DNA from: Oscarella lobularis
Taxonomy: Eukaryota; Porifera; Homoscleromorpha; Homosclerophorida; Oscarellidae
NCBI RefSeq assembly: GCF_947507565.1
Contig: NC_089175.1
Coordinates: 3,523,733-3,587,732, forward strand
Reading direction: 5' to 3'
Length of the DNA stretch: 64,000 bases
The notes under the pieces were generated by a model. It was not told the origin of the DNA and made no database searches. It saw nothing but the letters and a program-made list of their open reading frames with translations. A program made the translations under genes and the position numbers. This document shows positions 9,988 to 20,604 of this stretch, piece after piece; the first letter of the stretch is position 1, and each line of letters opens with the position of its first letter.

Positions 9988-12501
9988 TCACGTGGGGGTG
10001 CTATTTCTTTTGCATTTTAGAGTAGACAACTCCCCTTCATTGCTCGCTGACTGCAGAGTGCCACCTTTGGATCCACTATGGTCCAAGTCAGCATAAGTCA
10101 AGTCCAACTTTTCAGCCTAGAAATAGAATATCATATTTTAATTGCTTACTAGAACCAAGGGGAGGCTGCTTCCAATTCATCCGTGCACATGCATGATCCA
10201 TGCCAGCATTCATGCACAAGGAAACAAACATTCATGCACAAGCAAACACAATAGCTGTAACATCACCTCCACATTTTATATGATCTAGTTATTGCCTTAT
10301 TTTAGCTCAAACAATAGCGAGTCACACAACCCAACAGTACTACTCCTCGCGAACACAATGCTTTACTTTCTTCTTTTTGTCTACTTGGGCGTAGACATCG
10401 CCACCTGTAGGAGCTTGCTGGGCTGCTTTCTTCTTTGTCTTCTTTGACATGTCAGGTTGAGCGTACTCATCCTTTGAGGCTGACTTGGGAGCTGCCTTGG
10501 ACTTCTCTTCTTTTGTAGCTGACACAGCGCCGCCTGACACAACATAGGGCTCAATTTCAGCCTCTTGTTTTTTTGAAGAGGCTGCTGCTGAGACTGGCAC
10601 GGTCTTTTCTATTTCCCTAAATGATGTAGCACATAACACAAGAAAGAGATTAGAGACATTTATGCATACCCAAGAGGCACGCTGTCTTTCTTGTGTCCGT
10701 CAGCTTCGTCACTGCCTGAAGAATCTTATTAGAAATATGTGGAACGTTAGAGCAGATATGAGGTTCATTATCGCTACTATACCATTGCAACAATTAAAGC
10801 AGCATAAGGAACACTTGTAGGAATCTGTACAGCATGTAGCGTTGGCTTTATTGGGTTCTTCACAGTCACCCTGAGTTCCACCTAAACGGCAAAATGGAAA
10901 GCGCGGAATGTGAGTAGAACAGTGATTTTACAGCAGTCGTCGTAACATTTGAAACAGCAAGAACAACACTGTCGTTGCAAACATCGTCGGCATGATAGAT
11001 TGATAGGACAGAGAAGGAGTAGCAAAAGAGCAATCAAAGCTACACCACCAGCAACACAGCCAACTATTATTGCAATCGTCTCGTCACCTAAAAAAGTTTA
11101 CTTATATTACTCAAAGCGAAATTAGACTAGCAGGCACTGGAAGTTGGCGTGGTAGATGGCGCTGCACTACTAACAGGTCTGCTTGGCACTGGCATACTTG
11201 CTATAACAGAATAAAAACATTGAAAACGTGTACGTCAATTTTTAACCGCTTACTTTTAGTTGGTCCTTCAGTGGTTGGACGTGGCGGAGGAGTAGGTGTT
11301 GAAAGTAGGACTAAAATATATATATATAAACATATCATTCTTAGCGCGTAATAAAGAGACAGTATAGGACATTGACCTTCGTTTAGAGTTTCATTGAACT
11401 GTCCATACACATTAGCAGTGGTTAGTCTGCATGTTCCATTGAATATTGGCACGTCAGTGCTGCTAATAGACGCGTTTGCTTGATATTTAGACACTCCTAA
11501 CATGTCTGCACTTCCAATTTCCTTCCACGTCAAGTCAACGCGTTGATTTTCACAAGAGTACGTGGCTTTCTCCACCGGTGGGAAAGACTTGATGGTGCAG
11601 ATAACAGTTCCATGAACCATAGAATTGGCCACAACGCTGCACTCGGCATTGTCAAGATCTGTACAAACTTGCATTAACACATGCCTATATCTGCATTGCG
11701 TGATGTTTACAAAATGCCAATAACTTGAAACTGACTTGATGGTAGCCAACATCATTGTCACCAATAGCGATGTATGTACCATTTGTTGAAGCCTTCACTT
11801 GAGGTATATTGTGCTCATAGAGTTTTCCCATGCCATTGAGCTGCACCAAATCGCCGTCTTTTGTCATGTTCACTGTAGCATTTCCCTTGGTGACGTCAAT
11901 TCTGATTGAAAATGATCTGCCTATGGTTACGATTGCATTCTCGCCAGATGGTGAAAGTACAGATAATTCTGGAACATCTTTGCAGTCGAAAGCGTCATGT
12001 ACAGTACAGGCATATCAAATCATAGCAAAAGAGCTCACCTTTCAAAGTCAGAGTCACTCGACCACTGAAAACACGTGGTGTAGAGGAACGAGAAAAATCC
12101 ACAAAACACCGATATACTTTGCCATTGAGCGATGCGTTCACGGGTTTAATTATCAAATCTACACGTCCTTGTGCAACATTGCCTGCGACGGAATAAGGAG
12201 GAGCCGGGATTGAAGGAATCATTGAGAAACGGGCGATCGTCGTCTCAGGAGATAGCGTTTGCCAGGTGAAGACATCAACAGTGTTGTTTCCCCCGTATTG
12301 ATAGGAAAGTGTTGCCGCTCCCCCTTCAGCAACAAACATTTTCTGGGAAGCTTCGTTGGTGACTTCATAACGTATTGACTTGGCTGTTTTCGCAGACCGG
12401 GAAGACGATATTTACGATTAGCAGTTATAGAACTTACTAGTGCGTGCTGAATTGCAGAAACGCGTTTACACAGCAATCGATAGAAGGATCTTGTGAAGCA
12501 T
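9988..12501 (-). CDS. M-family ITIM-tailed Ig receptor, copy 1 (defective leader)
   Basis: Exons: 12501-12438 (leader), 12383-12039, 11977-11711, 11658-11377 (three Ig-like domains), 11310-11254 and 11200-11138 (stalk), 11087-10932 (membrane segment, then CLQRQCCSCCFKCYDD), 10881-10783 (CCTDSYKCSLCCFNCC), 10715-10670, 10616-10367 (tail with PYVV, DEYAQP, DVYAQV) and 10116-9988 (LTYADL). All phases agree. Two flaws: the leader exon meets a stop after 11 codons, where related copies have a good signal peptide, and the last exon has lost one base after the ITIM, replacing the usual VVYSKM end. Domains 1 and 2 lack the standard Ig disulfide pair. The ectodomain is almost the same as that of the plus-strand partner at 12546. 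Likely a surface inhibitory-type receptor in ancestry; current activity is doubtful unless another leader is used. Confidence 0.7.
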
Positions 12502-12545
12502 TGCGATAGGGCAGTCACCCGGATAAGGTGTGGTCCTCTTTGCAA
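12502..12545. promoter_or_regulatory. 44-bp divergent start-codon spacer of receptor pair 1
   Basis: Only 44 bases separate the minus-strand and plus-strand start codons, so promoter and leaders must lie here or inside the opposing genes. Contains a form of the motif shared by all pairs (CACCCGGATAAGGTGTGGT at 12516-12534), which carries a CACC...GGTG inverted repeat. Related motif copies are at 18421, 31185, 52743, 56473 and 62909. Confidence 0.6.
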
Positions 12546-14262
12546 ATGGTCTTTCTATTGTGTGCGTGCCTCTTGTGTTTTTGTCGAGGAATTTATTCTT
12601 CTATAGGTGAGAATGAATAAATGCAGGATTTTTGCAAAGTAAAACTTGTCTAAAAGCGAAATCAATACGTTATGAAGTCACCAACGAAGCTTCTCAGAAA
12701 ATGTTTGCTGCTGAAGGGGGAATTGCAACGCTTTTCTATCAGTATAGGGGAAACAACACTGTTGATGTCTTCACCTGGCAAACGCTATTTCCCGAGACGA
12801 CGATCGGCCTTTTCGCAAGGATTCCTTCAAGCCCGGCTCCTCCTTATTCAATCGCAGGCAATATCGCCAACGGACGTGCAGATTTGATAATTACACGCGT
12901 GGACGCATCTCTCAATGGCAAAGTATATCGGTGTTTTCTTGATTTTTCTCCTGCCTCTACGCCACGTGTTTTCAGTGGTCAAATGACTCTGACTTTGAAA
13001 GGTGAGCTGTGTTGCTATGATTTGATATATCTGTACTGTACATGACGCTTTCGACTGCAAAGATGTTCCAGAATTATCTGTGCTTTCGCCATCTGGTGAG
13101 AACGCCACCGTGACTATAGGCAACTCGTTTTTAATCAGAATTGACGTCACCAAGGGAAATGCTACAGTGAACATGACAAAAGACGGCGATTTGGTGCAGC
13201 TCAATGGCACGGGAAAACTCTATGAGCACAATATACCTCAAGTGAAGGCTTCAACAAATGGTACATACATCGCTATTGGTGACAATGATGTTGGCTACCA
13301 TCAAGTCAGTTTCAAATTATTGGCATTTTGTAAGCGTCACGCAATGCAGATATAGACATGTGTTAATGCAAGTTTGTACAGATCTTGACAATGCCGAGTG
13401 CAGCGTTGTGGCCAATTCTATGGTTCATGGAACTGTTATCTGCACCATCAAGTCTTTCCCACCGGTGGAGAAAGCCACGTACTCTTGTGAAAATCAACGC
13501 GTTGACTTGACATGGAAGGAAATTGAAAGTGCAGACATGTTAGGAGTGTCTAAATATCAAGCAAATGCGTCTATTAGCAGCAATGACATGCCAATATTCA
13601 CTAGAACATGCAGACTAACCACTGCTAATGTGTATGGACAGTTCAATGAAACTCTAAACGAAGGTCAATGTCCTATACTGTCTCTTTATTACGCGCTAAG
13701 AACGATATATTTATATATATATATATATTTTAGTCCTACTTTCAACACCTACTCCTCCGCCACGTCCAACCACTGATGGCTTTAGAAGTCAGTTGCAGAG
13801 TGCCATATTAAAGGCCTTTGTTATCAATTACGTGTTCAGCAATGACAGGTCTTTCTAGTGATACAGTGGGAATTCAGTCAACGTTCCTTCCGACTCAAAG
13901 TACGCTTAATCTGCATTGGCAAAGAAATTCTCATGTTTGACTCAGGTGCGGAAACTTGCAGTCGCACTGGACTTTTTGCAGCAGTCGGAGTTATGGCTGT
14001 TCTACTCGTACTTGTTGGAGGTTTTCCTATTTACCTGCTACTCATGCTCTTGAGGTAGCTAGTGAATAATCGACCTGCTGAATATTGAATGTATTACTGT
14101 TTTAGGACACGGAAGCACGAAGAGCGAGTTCAGAGAGAAACCAAAAATGTTGAAATGCAAAGCAGCTCATTGTATGCATCGGCAAAGGATGCTCGCCATC
14201 AAATTCACGCAAAGACTGAAGCACCACCAGAGTATGCCTCAATTTCCGAGGCTAAGAGCTGA
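12546..14262 (+). CDS. P-family three-Ig receptor, pair 1 (intact)
   Basis: Eight exons: 12546-12606, 12657-13001, 13063-13329, 13382-13663, 13734-13787, 13840-13899, 13946-14054, 14106-14262; 444 residues, phases consistent throughout. Leader MVFLLCACLLCFCRGIYSS is hydrophobic. Domain 1 (115 residues) keeps the F-strand cysteine (VYRCFV) but has LFYQY where a B-strand cysteine is expected. Domain 2 reads NGTYIAIGDNDVGY with alanine in place of the F-strand cysteine. Domain 3 has the pair VICTI and YSCEN. A Thr/Pro stalk leads to a membrane segment (AAVGVMAVLLVLVGGF) and a short tail with SSLYASAKD and PEYASISEAK. Tyrosine spacing is too wide, and the first motif too weak, for a standard ITAM. 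A surface receptor paired with the gene at 12501. Confidence 0.85.
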
Positions 14263-14770
14263 CGTGTCACAGGTACTTCTATCTGTTGGTTTATAGTGTT
14301 GTTGTTCTTGACGTATTTGGCGGCAGGCGGGACACAGTACTAAGGCTGCCGAAATGAATCCTTTTTTGTTTGTCTGTAATTTTCATGGGTGGTAGTAAAG
14401 TTTTGTAAAACGAAGTTGCTTTCTTGACGCCGTTAGCGAACGCTGGCTTGAAGAATTGCATAATGACAGGGAATCGTGCAATTAATTAAAAGCCCAGAAC
14501 GCTAGTAAATGTCCTTGGTTGCGTGATGGCTGTTGATACACTCTGAAAGCAGAAGAGAATTCGATATTATCAGGAGTGCCTCTGAAATCTGCGCTCCGCA
14601 ACTACAGTGTAGTCTTGCTGTACATTTCCTTATATATAGGTTATTACATTGTTTTTCTTGTCTGTCTTTGTATGTGCCGTGCAACAAGTGTCGACATTGC
14701 GCTGTGTAACCGTACTATGACCATACAGCTGAAATGGTGTAGCTCTGTCAATAAAATAAACTGTAGAAAA
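14263..14770. other. 3' flank of P gene; duplicated spacer
   Basis: Closely similar to 20605-21200 and 52144-52380, the sequences that follow other P genes, including GGCGGCAGGCGGGACACA and GGCTTGAAGAATTGCATAAT. No gene seen. The repeated flank shows that P genes were duplicated with their 3' surroundings. Confidence 0.55.
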
Positions 14771-16500
14771 CAGGGGACTCCTTGGGAACCAATCTCAACC
14801 CCCCACCTGAACTAACAACTCTAATCTGGTTGAAAAGAGCAGGCACAGGTACATACTATAGCATCTATAGAACGTAAATTCTAATTTCTTGTTTGCTAAA
14901 CAGCAAACAGAATGTAGAAAGCAGAGAACGAAATCGGAATTAGCCAGCCCAGTTAAGTGAAGCCGCGCCCGTTGATATCCGCGGCCAGCCTTCTGCTACT
15001 GGTTTCATTGCCTCAGTGCGGCCAGTTGCGTCGCCCAACTGAACTAACATCAATGCCAAAATTCGTCAAGGAGTCCTTTTTACCGAAGAACACATAAAGC
15101 GTGCAGAAAGCCGAGTTCCTCGGGACAAAAGGCATATGGCTGCTGTAGGCGGTCCTGGACAAGGGGTATAGTCAAAATCATTATGTAAAAAGAGAATAAT
15201 TAATTAAATAGCTTTTCCAAATTCTAGTCCGTAACAGACCGAGTATCAACGCACACTCGCACACTGAGAAGAGGCGGCGGCGTTATTCCGTTTCGGCTTA
15301 TAGTTTCACCGATATACTCCAGGCCTGGGCGACAGCGATAAACGGTTTTCAGACGACGACGTTTGCACAGCTATACAAAAAGCCATTAGACGCGATGCTG
15401 CTGTCTTGATTCTTTACTTCATTAGGTCTGGTGAATCACAGAACCAGAGACACATTACGGCTATTGAAAAGCTTGAAAAGGCAACAGGAAAAAACATAAC
15501 TGCCGTAGTGATAACGAATGCAATGAAGATGCCAGAATTTGGCGAATGTTTAGAAAAGCCCGTCGACGAAACATTTAGAGACTTATTTAGCAAACTCGTT
15601 TCGACGTGGACTTCGTGGCGTATCGCGAGCACTGAGCTCTGGGCGAATACGTAGAACACTTACAACAGTCGCAGGAAAGAAAAGTTTCCTCTTTCTGTTA
15701 GCCTTTTTGGCAGAAAGCCTAACGGCAATCCATGGGATCGAGATACAAAAGGCTTGTTCTTCGATTGCACTTTCAACGAAAAAGTCGGCGTGGATTCAAA
15801 CTGTGGTTCGGAAATTTCTAAAAAGACCACATCTTCCTGTTCTCAAGCTTGAGAACGACATTGAATACGCCGACGAACGCGGAAAGTACGGCCCACGTAA
15901 ATGCCTCTCTGTCTTTGTCTCTAATTTGAATTCGTTTTATAAAAGGCTTGGAATTCTTCAGTTTCATACAAAACTCGGTCGAGTTCTTGGGCAGAAATCG
16001 CCGCACTATTGCTGCGTTCTTTCTCTGATGACTTTAGACGCTGTTCGTGCAGCGGCAAAGGAGCTTGAAGTTACTGTACGTTCTTATACCAAATGAGTTT
16101 CTAATTAGTATTTTCCTCGTCAATACAGGTCATAAAAGTTTGCTGTCAGTCTGAAGGAAAAAGCATAGCATCTTCGTCGAAAATCTTGACAATGAAGGTA
16201 TAACAATTGCGTGTTCAAAACGTTTGGCTACCTACGTCTTCACTTACTCTTTGAAATAGGCGCCAGAAGACACCTCATCCAGTGCAACGAGAGAAGCAAG
16301 AGAAGAGTCGAGCAGAGGTGCGTGTAAGCCGACTCGCCCCGGGGATGCTAATGCACACTCGCTGACATCAGTGAACTGCCAATCTAAGTCGTTGATTTCT
16401 ATAGGACTCTTGAAGGAAATTTGGGAAGCTATTCTATTCTTTTGTGTAAGCCCTCTAAGCCGAAAGCTTGCAACAGAATGGCTAAGAAACATACGGTTGT
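14771..16500 (+). pseudogene. Death-domain GTPase relic, type 2
   Basis: Closest to the GTPase at 21302. The flank at 14771-14850 matches the 5' flank of that gene near 21190, then jumps to the end of its exon 3, so the start, helical region and death domain are deleted. Exon 4 lacks the P-loop: DKRHMAAVGGPGQG joins parts that flank it in the intact gene. Exon 5 (about 15228-15890) keeps RSGESQNQRHITAIEKLEK and VVITNAMKMP but has frameshifts before and after. Exons 6-10 are recognisable between about 15948 and 16500. Clearly non-functional as a GTPase. Confidence 0.75.
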
Positions 16501-16719
16501 TTAATTAACTAGACCGCACAAATTGCTTATTATTAATTAATTGCGTACACAAGCATTTTGTATAGACGTCAAGCTAGGCACTCTAAGTAGACTTACGCTA
16601 AAATTAATTGACTATCGGCATCTTGCACAGATAATCGATCTCTGGGTCTTGCCTATTCTGTTCTTGAAACGTACAGTCATTTGACCGTAGAAATTGCTCA
16701 TCACGTTAGAAGAAACGTG

Positions 16720-18404
16720 TTAGTCAACTGTTAGTGTACGAAAGCGTTTTGTATACAGGTACCAAGGCAGTTCTAACATAATGTCTAAGCGCGAAACGAG
16801 AGTAGATTACTTTGAACAGATGAACAATATTTTCGTTGCAAGCATCTTTAGAGTGATGCATTAAGGGACGGAGAAGGAGCACAATCAAGGCTACACCACC
16901 ACCACCAGCACAGCCAACTTTTATAGCAGGCACTGGGAGTTGGCGTGGTGGATGGTGTTGGAGTACTTGCTATAACAGAGCCAAACATTAAAAGAATGTA
17001 CGTCAATTTATAACTGCTTACGTGTAGCTGGTGCTTCAGTGGTTGGAGGTGGTGAAGGAGTGGGTGTTGAAAGTAGGACTATAATACATCATTCTTAGGA
17101 GCGTAATAAAGAAACAATATAGGACATCAACCTTCTCTCAGAGTTTCACTGAACTGTCCATGCCTGTTGGCAGTGATTAGGCTGCACGATATCCCTATAA
17201 ATCTTGACACATTCATGTTAGTGATAAGTGCTTCTACTTGATATTTATGTACTCCTAGCACGTCTGCATTTCCCATTTCCTTCCACGTCAACTCAACGCT
17301 TTGATTTCCACAAGAGTATACGGCTTTATCTACCGGTGGGAAAGACCTGATGGTGCATGTAACAGTTCTACGAATCATAGAACTGGCGACAAGGCTGCAC
17401 TCCGCATTGTCAAGATCTGTACAAACTTGCACTAATACATGCCTATATCTGCAATTGCGTGATGCTTACAAAATGACAATAAATGGAAACTGACTCGATG
17501 GTAGCCAACATCATTGACACCAATAGCAACGTATGTACCATTTGTTGAAGCCTTCACTCGACGTATATTATGCTCGTAAAGCTTTCCTTTGCTATTGAGC
17601 TGCACCAAATTCCCAACTATTGTCAAATTCACTATAGCATCTCCCTGAGTGACATTGATTCTGATAGAAAATGCTTTGCCTATGCTCACAATCGCACTCT
17701 TTCCAGATGGTGAAATTACAGATAGTACTGGAGGATCTACATAAAAAATACACCAAGGTGTCACGTGCAAATAAAGCCTGATTAGAAATAATCTGCCTGT
17801 GCGCACGATGACTCTTTCACCAGATGGTGGAATTATAGATAGCACCGGAAGATCTTTGTAATCAAACTGCGTTTATATACAGACACATAAAATAGCTCAC
17901 CCTCTAAAGTGAGATTCGCTAGACCACTTTCTTGAAACGCGAGGGATGAAAAAGTTACAACACACTGGTAGGCGTTGCCATTGAAAGATGCATTCACACC
18001 GCTAATCGTCAAACATGTGCGTTTCTCTTCCAAATTGCCGGTGACAGAATGAGGAAGACGTGCCTTTAGACCAGCAGAGGAGACAACAGCCACTTCCTCA
18101 TCGCGTGGAAGAATCCTCTAGACAAAGGAACGCACCGAGTTGGATCCACGGTATTGATAGGAAAGTGTTGCCATCGCTCCATCAGTGACAAAAAACTCTT
18201 GGGAACCTCCGTCGCTGACTTCGTAACGTATCGACTTCGTAACGTATCGACTTCGCTGCTCCCGTCCGCGGTGAAGGCAATGACGATTAGGGCTACATAA
18301 CACAACCCTGAATACCTACGTATTGGACTGCATGAACACGCCTCTGTCGAAAGACACACCAAAACAGACAGAAGGACGCGGCGATGATACAGGCTGCGTA
18401 GCAT
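16720..18404 (-). pseudogene. M-family Ig receptor, pair 2 (broken, tail lost)
   Basis: The start at 18404 gives a leader (RRVLLSVLVCLSTEACSCS). Domain 1 (about 18245-17900) is damaged by a 16-base tandem duplication (GATACGTTACGAAGTC) and a stop at the conserved tryptophan of RSFSW. Domain 2 (about 17850-17475) has its first third duplicated in tandem, seen as two PVLSxIxPSG starts. Domain 3 (about 17417-17130) is readable with FPPVDKAVYSCGNQ. The stalk exon remains; the membrane exon near 16930-16850 is degenerate, and the cysteine-rich and ITIM exons are absent, with GTPase relic sequence following. Its domain 1 is most like that of its partner at 18433 (NSVRSF, SGLANLTL). Confidence 0.75.
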
Positions 18405-18432
18405 CACGGATTCGAAAAGTGACCCGGATGCG
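18405..18432. promoter_or_regulatory. 28-bp divergent spacer of receptor pair 2
   Basis: Shortest start-to-start distance in the window. Holds a shortened form of the shared pair motif (GACCCGGATGCG at 18421-18432). Transcription starts for both genes must overlap the opposing coding sequence or its leader exon. Confidence 0.5.
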
Positions 18433-20162
18433 ATGATTCTCTTTAACTTTTTCTTTCCGTTCGTTTTCTGTCTTCTTTGCTTTTATTCAGGAAACTCTTT
18501 ATCTCTTGTAGGCGAGCCAAATGCAGATATACGTTCAGGTGAACGTTCTCTTATCTAGCCGGTAGCCAAGTCGATACATTACGAAGTCCGTGGCGGAGGT
18601 TCCCGAGAGTTTTTCGTCGCTGATGGAGCATTGGCGACACTTTTTTATCAATATAACGGATCCAACTCTGTCCGTTCTTTTAGCTGGAGGATTCTTCCAA
18701 CCGACGTGCTGGTGGCTCGCATCTCATCAGTTGGTTCAAACGCGCTGCCTCCTTATTCTGTCACCGGTAATTTGAGAGAGAAGCGCACAAGTTTGACGAT
18801 TAGCAGTGTGAATGCATCTCTCAATGGCAACGTGTACCAGTGTATAGTTACTCTTTCGTCCTTCGTTGTTCAACTAAGTGGTCTAGCAAATCTCACTCTA
18901 AAGGGTGGGTTGATTATATTTTTATATGTCTGTACATAACAGATTTTGATTGCAAAGATCTTCCAGTACTGTCTGCAATTCCATCATCTAGCCAAAGAGT
19001 TATTGTGCCCATAGGCAAATCGTTTTTGATCAGAATCAACGTCACTCAAGGAAACGCTGTAGTGAATTTGACAAAAGACGGAGAGCTGACGCAGCTCAAG
19101 AGCAGGGGAAAACTCTATGAACATAATATAACTAAAATGAGCAATACAGCAAATGGCACATACATCGCCATTGGTGAAAATGATGTTGGCTACCATACAG
19201 TTAAATTTCAATTACTGGCATTTTGTAAGCGGTATACATTTTAAATATGACGTCATGCTAATTTCTTACAGATCTTGGAGATGCAGAGTGCCGTGCTGCG
19301 GATGATTCTATAGTAAATGTAGCAGTTACTTGCACCATTAGGTCTGTCCCCCCAGTGGAAACAGGAACATATTCTTGTGGAAATCGAAGCATTAACTTGT
19401 CGTGGAGGGAAATGGAAAGTGCAGACACACTAGGCGTGCGTCAATATCAAGCAAAAGCACTTGTCTCTAACATGGGTGTGCCAAGACGTACCGGAACATT
19501 GTGCGTGCTAATCGCTGCTAACGAGTATGGACAATTGATTGTGAATCTAAAAGAAGGTTGATGCCCTGCATTGCTATATTATTACACGCCATGAATTCCA
19601 TATTACTTATAGTTTTGCCTTCAACACCTACCCCTTCAATTCCAACCACGAATAGATTTAAAGGTCAGTTGTAGAATGACCTTTCTAACTGAATTTTTAC
19701 TCAATTATATGTGCAGCAGTGACATCAACAAGCCTTTCGAGTGATACTGTGAAAACTCGGTCAATGTTCTCTCCGACTCGAGGTGTACAGCCAGGCTAGT
19801 TCAGTAAACTGCAGTAGCGACGAAATTCTAACTAGTTTGATTTAGATGCAGAAACTTGCAGGCGCACTGGACTGATTGCAACAATTGGAGTTCTGACTGT
19901 TCTAATCGTAGCTGTTGGAAGTTTGGCTATTTCCGTTCTACTCATTCTCTTGAGGTAACAATTGAAATAATTGATCTGCAGAAATCGTATTGCGTTTTTT
20001 AGGACACAAAAGCAAAAGAACGAAGAGCGAGTTCAGCGAAAAACCGAAAGCGTTGAGATGCACAGCAGCTCGCTGTATGCGTCAGCGAAGGATTCACGTC
20101 ATCAAATGCACGCAAAGACTGAAACACCGGAGTACGCCTCCATTTCCGAGGCTAAGAACTGA
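18433..20162 (+). CDS. P-family three-Ig receptor, pair 2 (intact, GC-AG intron)
   Basis: Eight exons: 18433-18511, 18566-18904, 18958-19224, 19272-19556, 19613-19663, 19717-19782, 19846-19954, 20003-20162; 451 residues. Leader MILFNFFFPFVFCLLCFYSG is strongly hydrophobic. The first intron needs a GC donor (GCGAGC) where sister genes have GTGAG. Domain 1 ends VYQCIV; domain 2 has NGTYIAIGENDVGY; domain 3 has VTCTI and YSCGN. Membrane segment IGVLTVLIVAVGSLAISVLL; tail SSLYASAKD and PEYASISEAKN. Downstream, a second membrane exon and tail exon (20318-20604) are in the correct phase to replace the last two exons. The partner is the broken gene at 18404. Confidence 0.82.
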
Positions 20163-20317
20163 TCGTATCTCCCGACGTGTTACACTGGTGGAAATACAGA
20201 GTCTTTGTTGAAAGTCGAGTCAGTAGTTTACCATACAAGTAGGCAGCCAAGTGGGGTGAAACAGGGCAGTTTTATTAGTTAATCTGCGTTCTCATGCATG
20301 CTGTTTGATTAGTTAAG

Positions 20318-20604
20318 GTTTAGAAACTCGCAGTTGCACTGGACTTGCTGCAGCAACTGGAGTTCTGGCTGTTTTACTTACACTTTTTGTTGGTTTTGCC
20401 TTATACCTGCTACTCATTCTCTTGAGGTAGCTAATGAATAATTGACCTGCGTACTGCTGTTTTAGGACACAAAAGCAAGAAGAGCGAGTTCAGAGTAACA
20501 CAGCAGCTCACTGCATGTATGCATCGACAAAGGATGCGAGTCATCAAATTCACGCAAAAACTGAAGCACCAGAGTATTCTTCAATTGCCGAGGCTAAGAA
20601 CTGA
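20318..20604 (+). CDS. Extra membrane and tail exon pair downstream of P gene 2
   Basis: Exon 20318-20426 (GLETRSCTGLAAATGV, then a membrane stretch) begins in phase 1 and ends in phase 2; exon 20466-20604 continues in frame to a stop. The tail reads AHCMYASTKD and PEYSSIAEAKN, the first motif differing from the usual SSLYASAKD because of a short deletion. Both splice sites are good and no ectodomain exon precedes them. They could be alternative last exons of the gene at 18433 (from the stalk donor at 19782) or a leftover of a deleted P gene. Which is true cannot be told from sequence alone. Confidence 0.55.

Noticed and set aside
10145-10200. Possible extra M-family exon ending in YALVL before the ITIM exon
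   Set aside because: A frame such as FEAAYALVL with a GTAAGC donor is visible at about 60300-60345, but copies 1, 3 and 4 have no acceptor AG at a suitable place, and the tyrosine is not kept in all copies.
14106-14262. Canonical ITAM in P-family tails
   Set aside because: The first motif is YASA, not YxxL/I, and 18 residues separate the tyrosines, outside the 6-12 rule after YxxL/I. Only the second motif (YASI) is close to a signalling motif.
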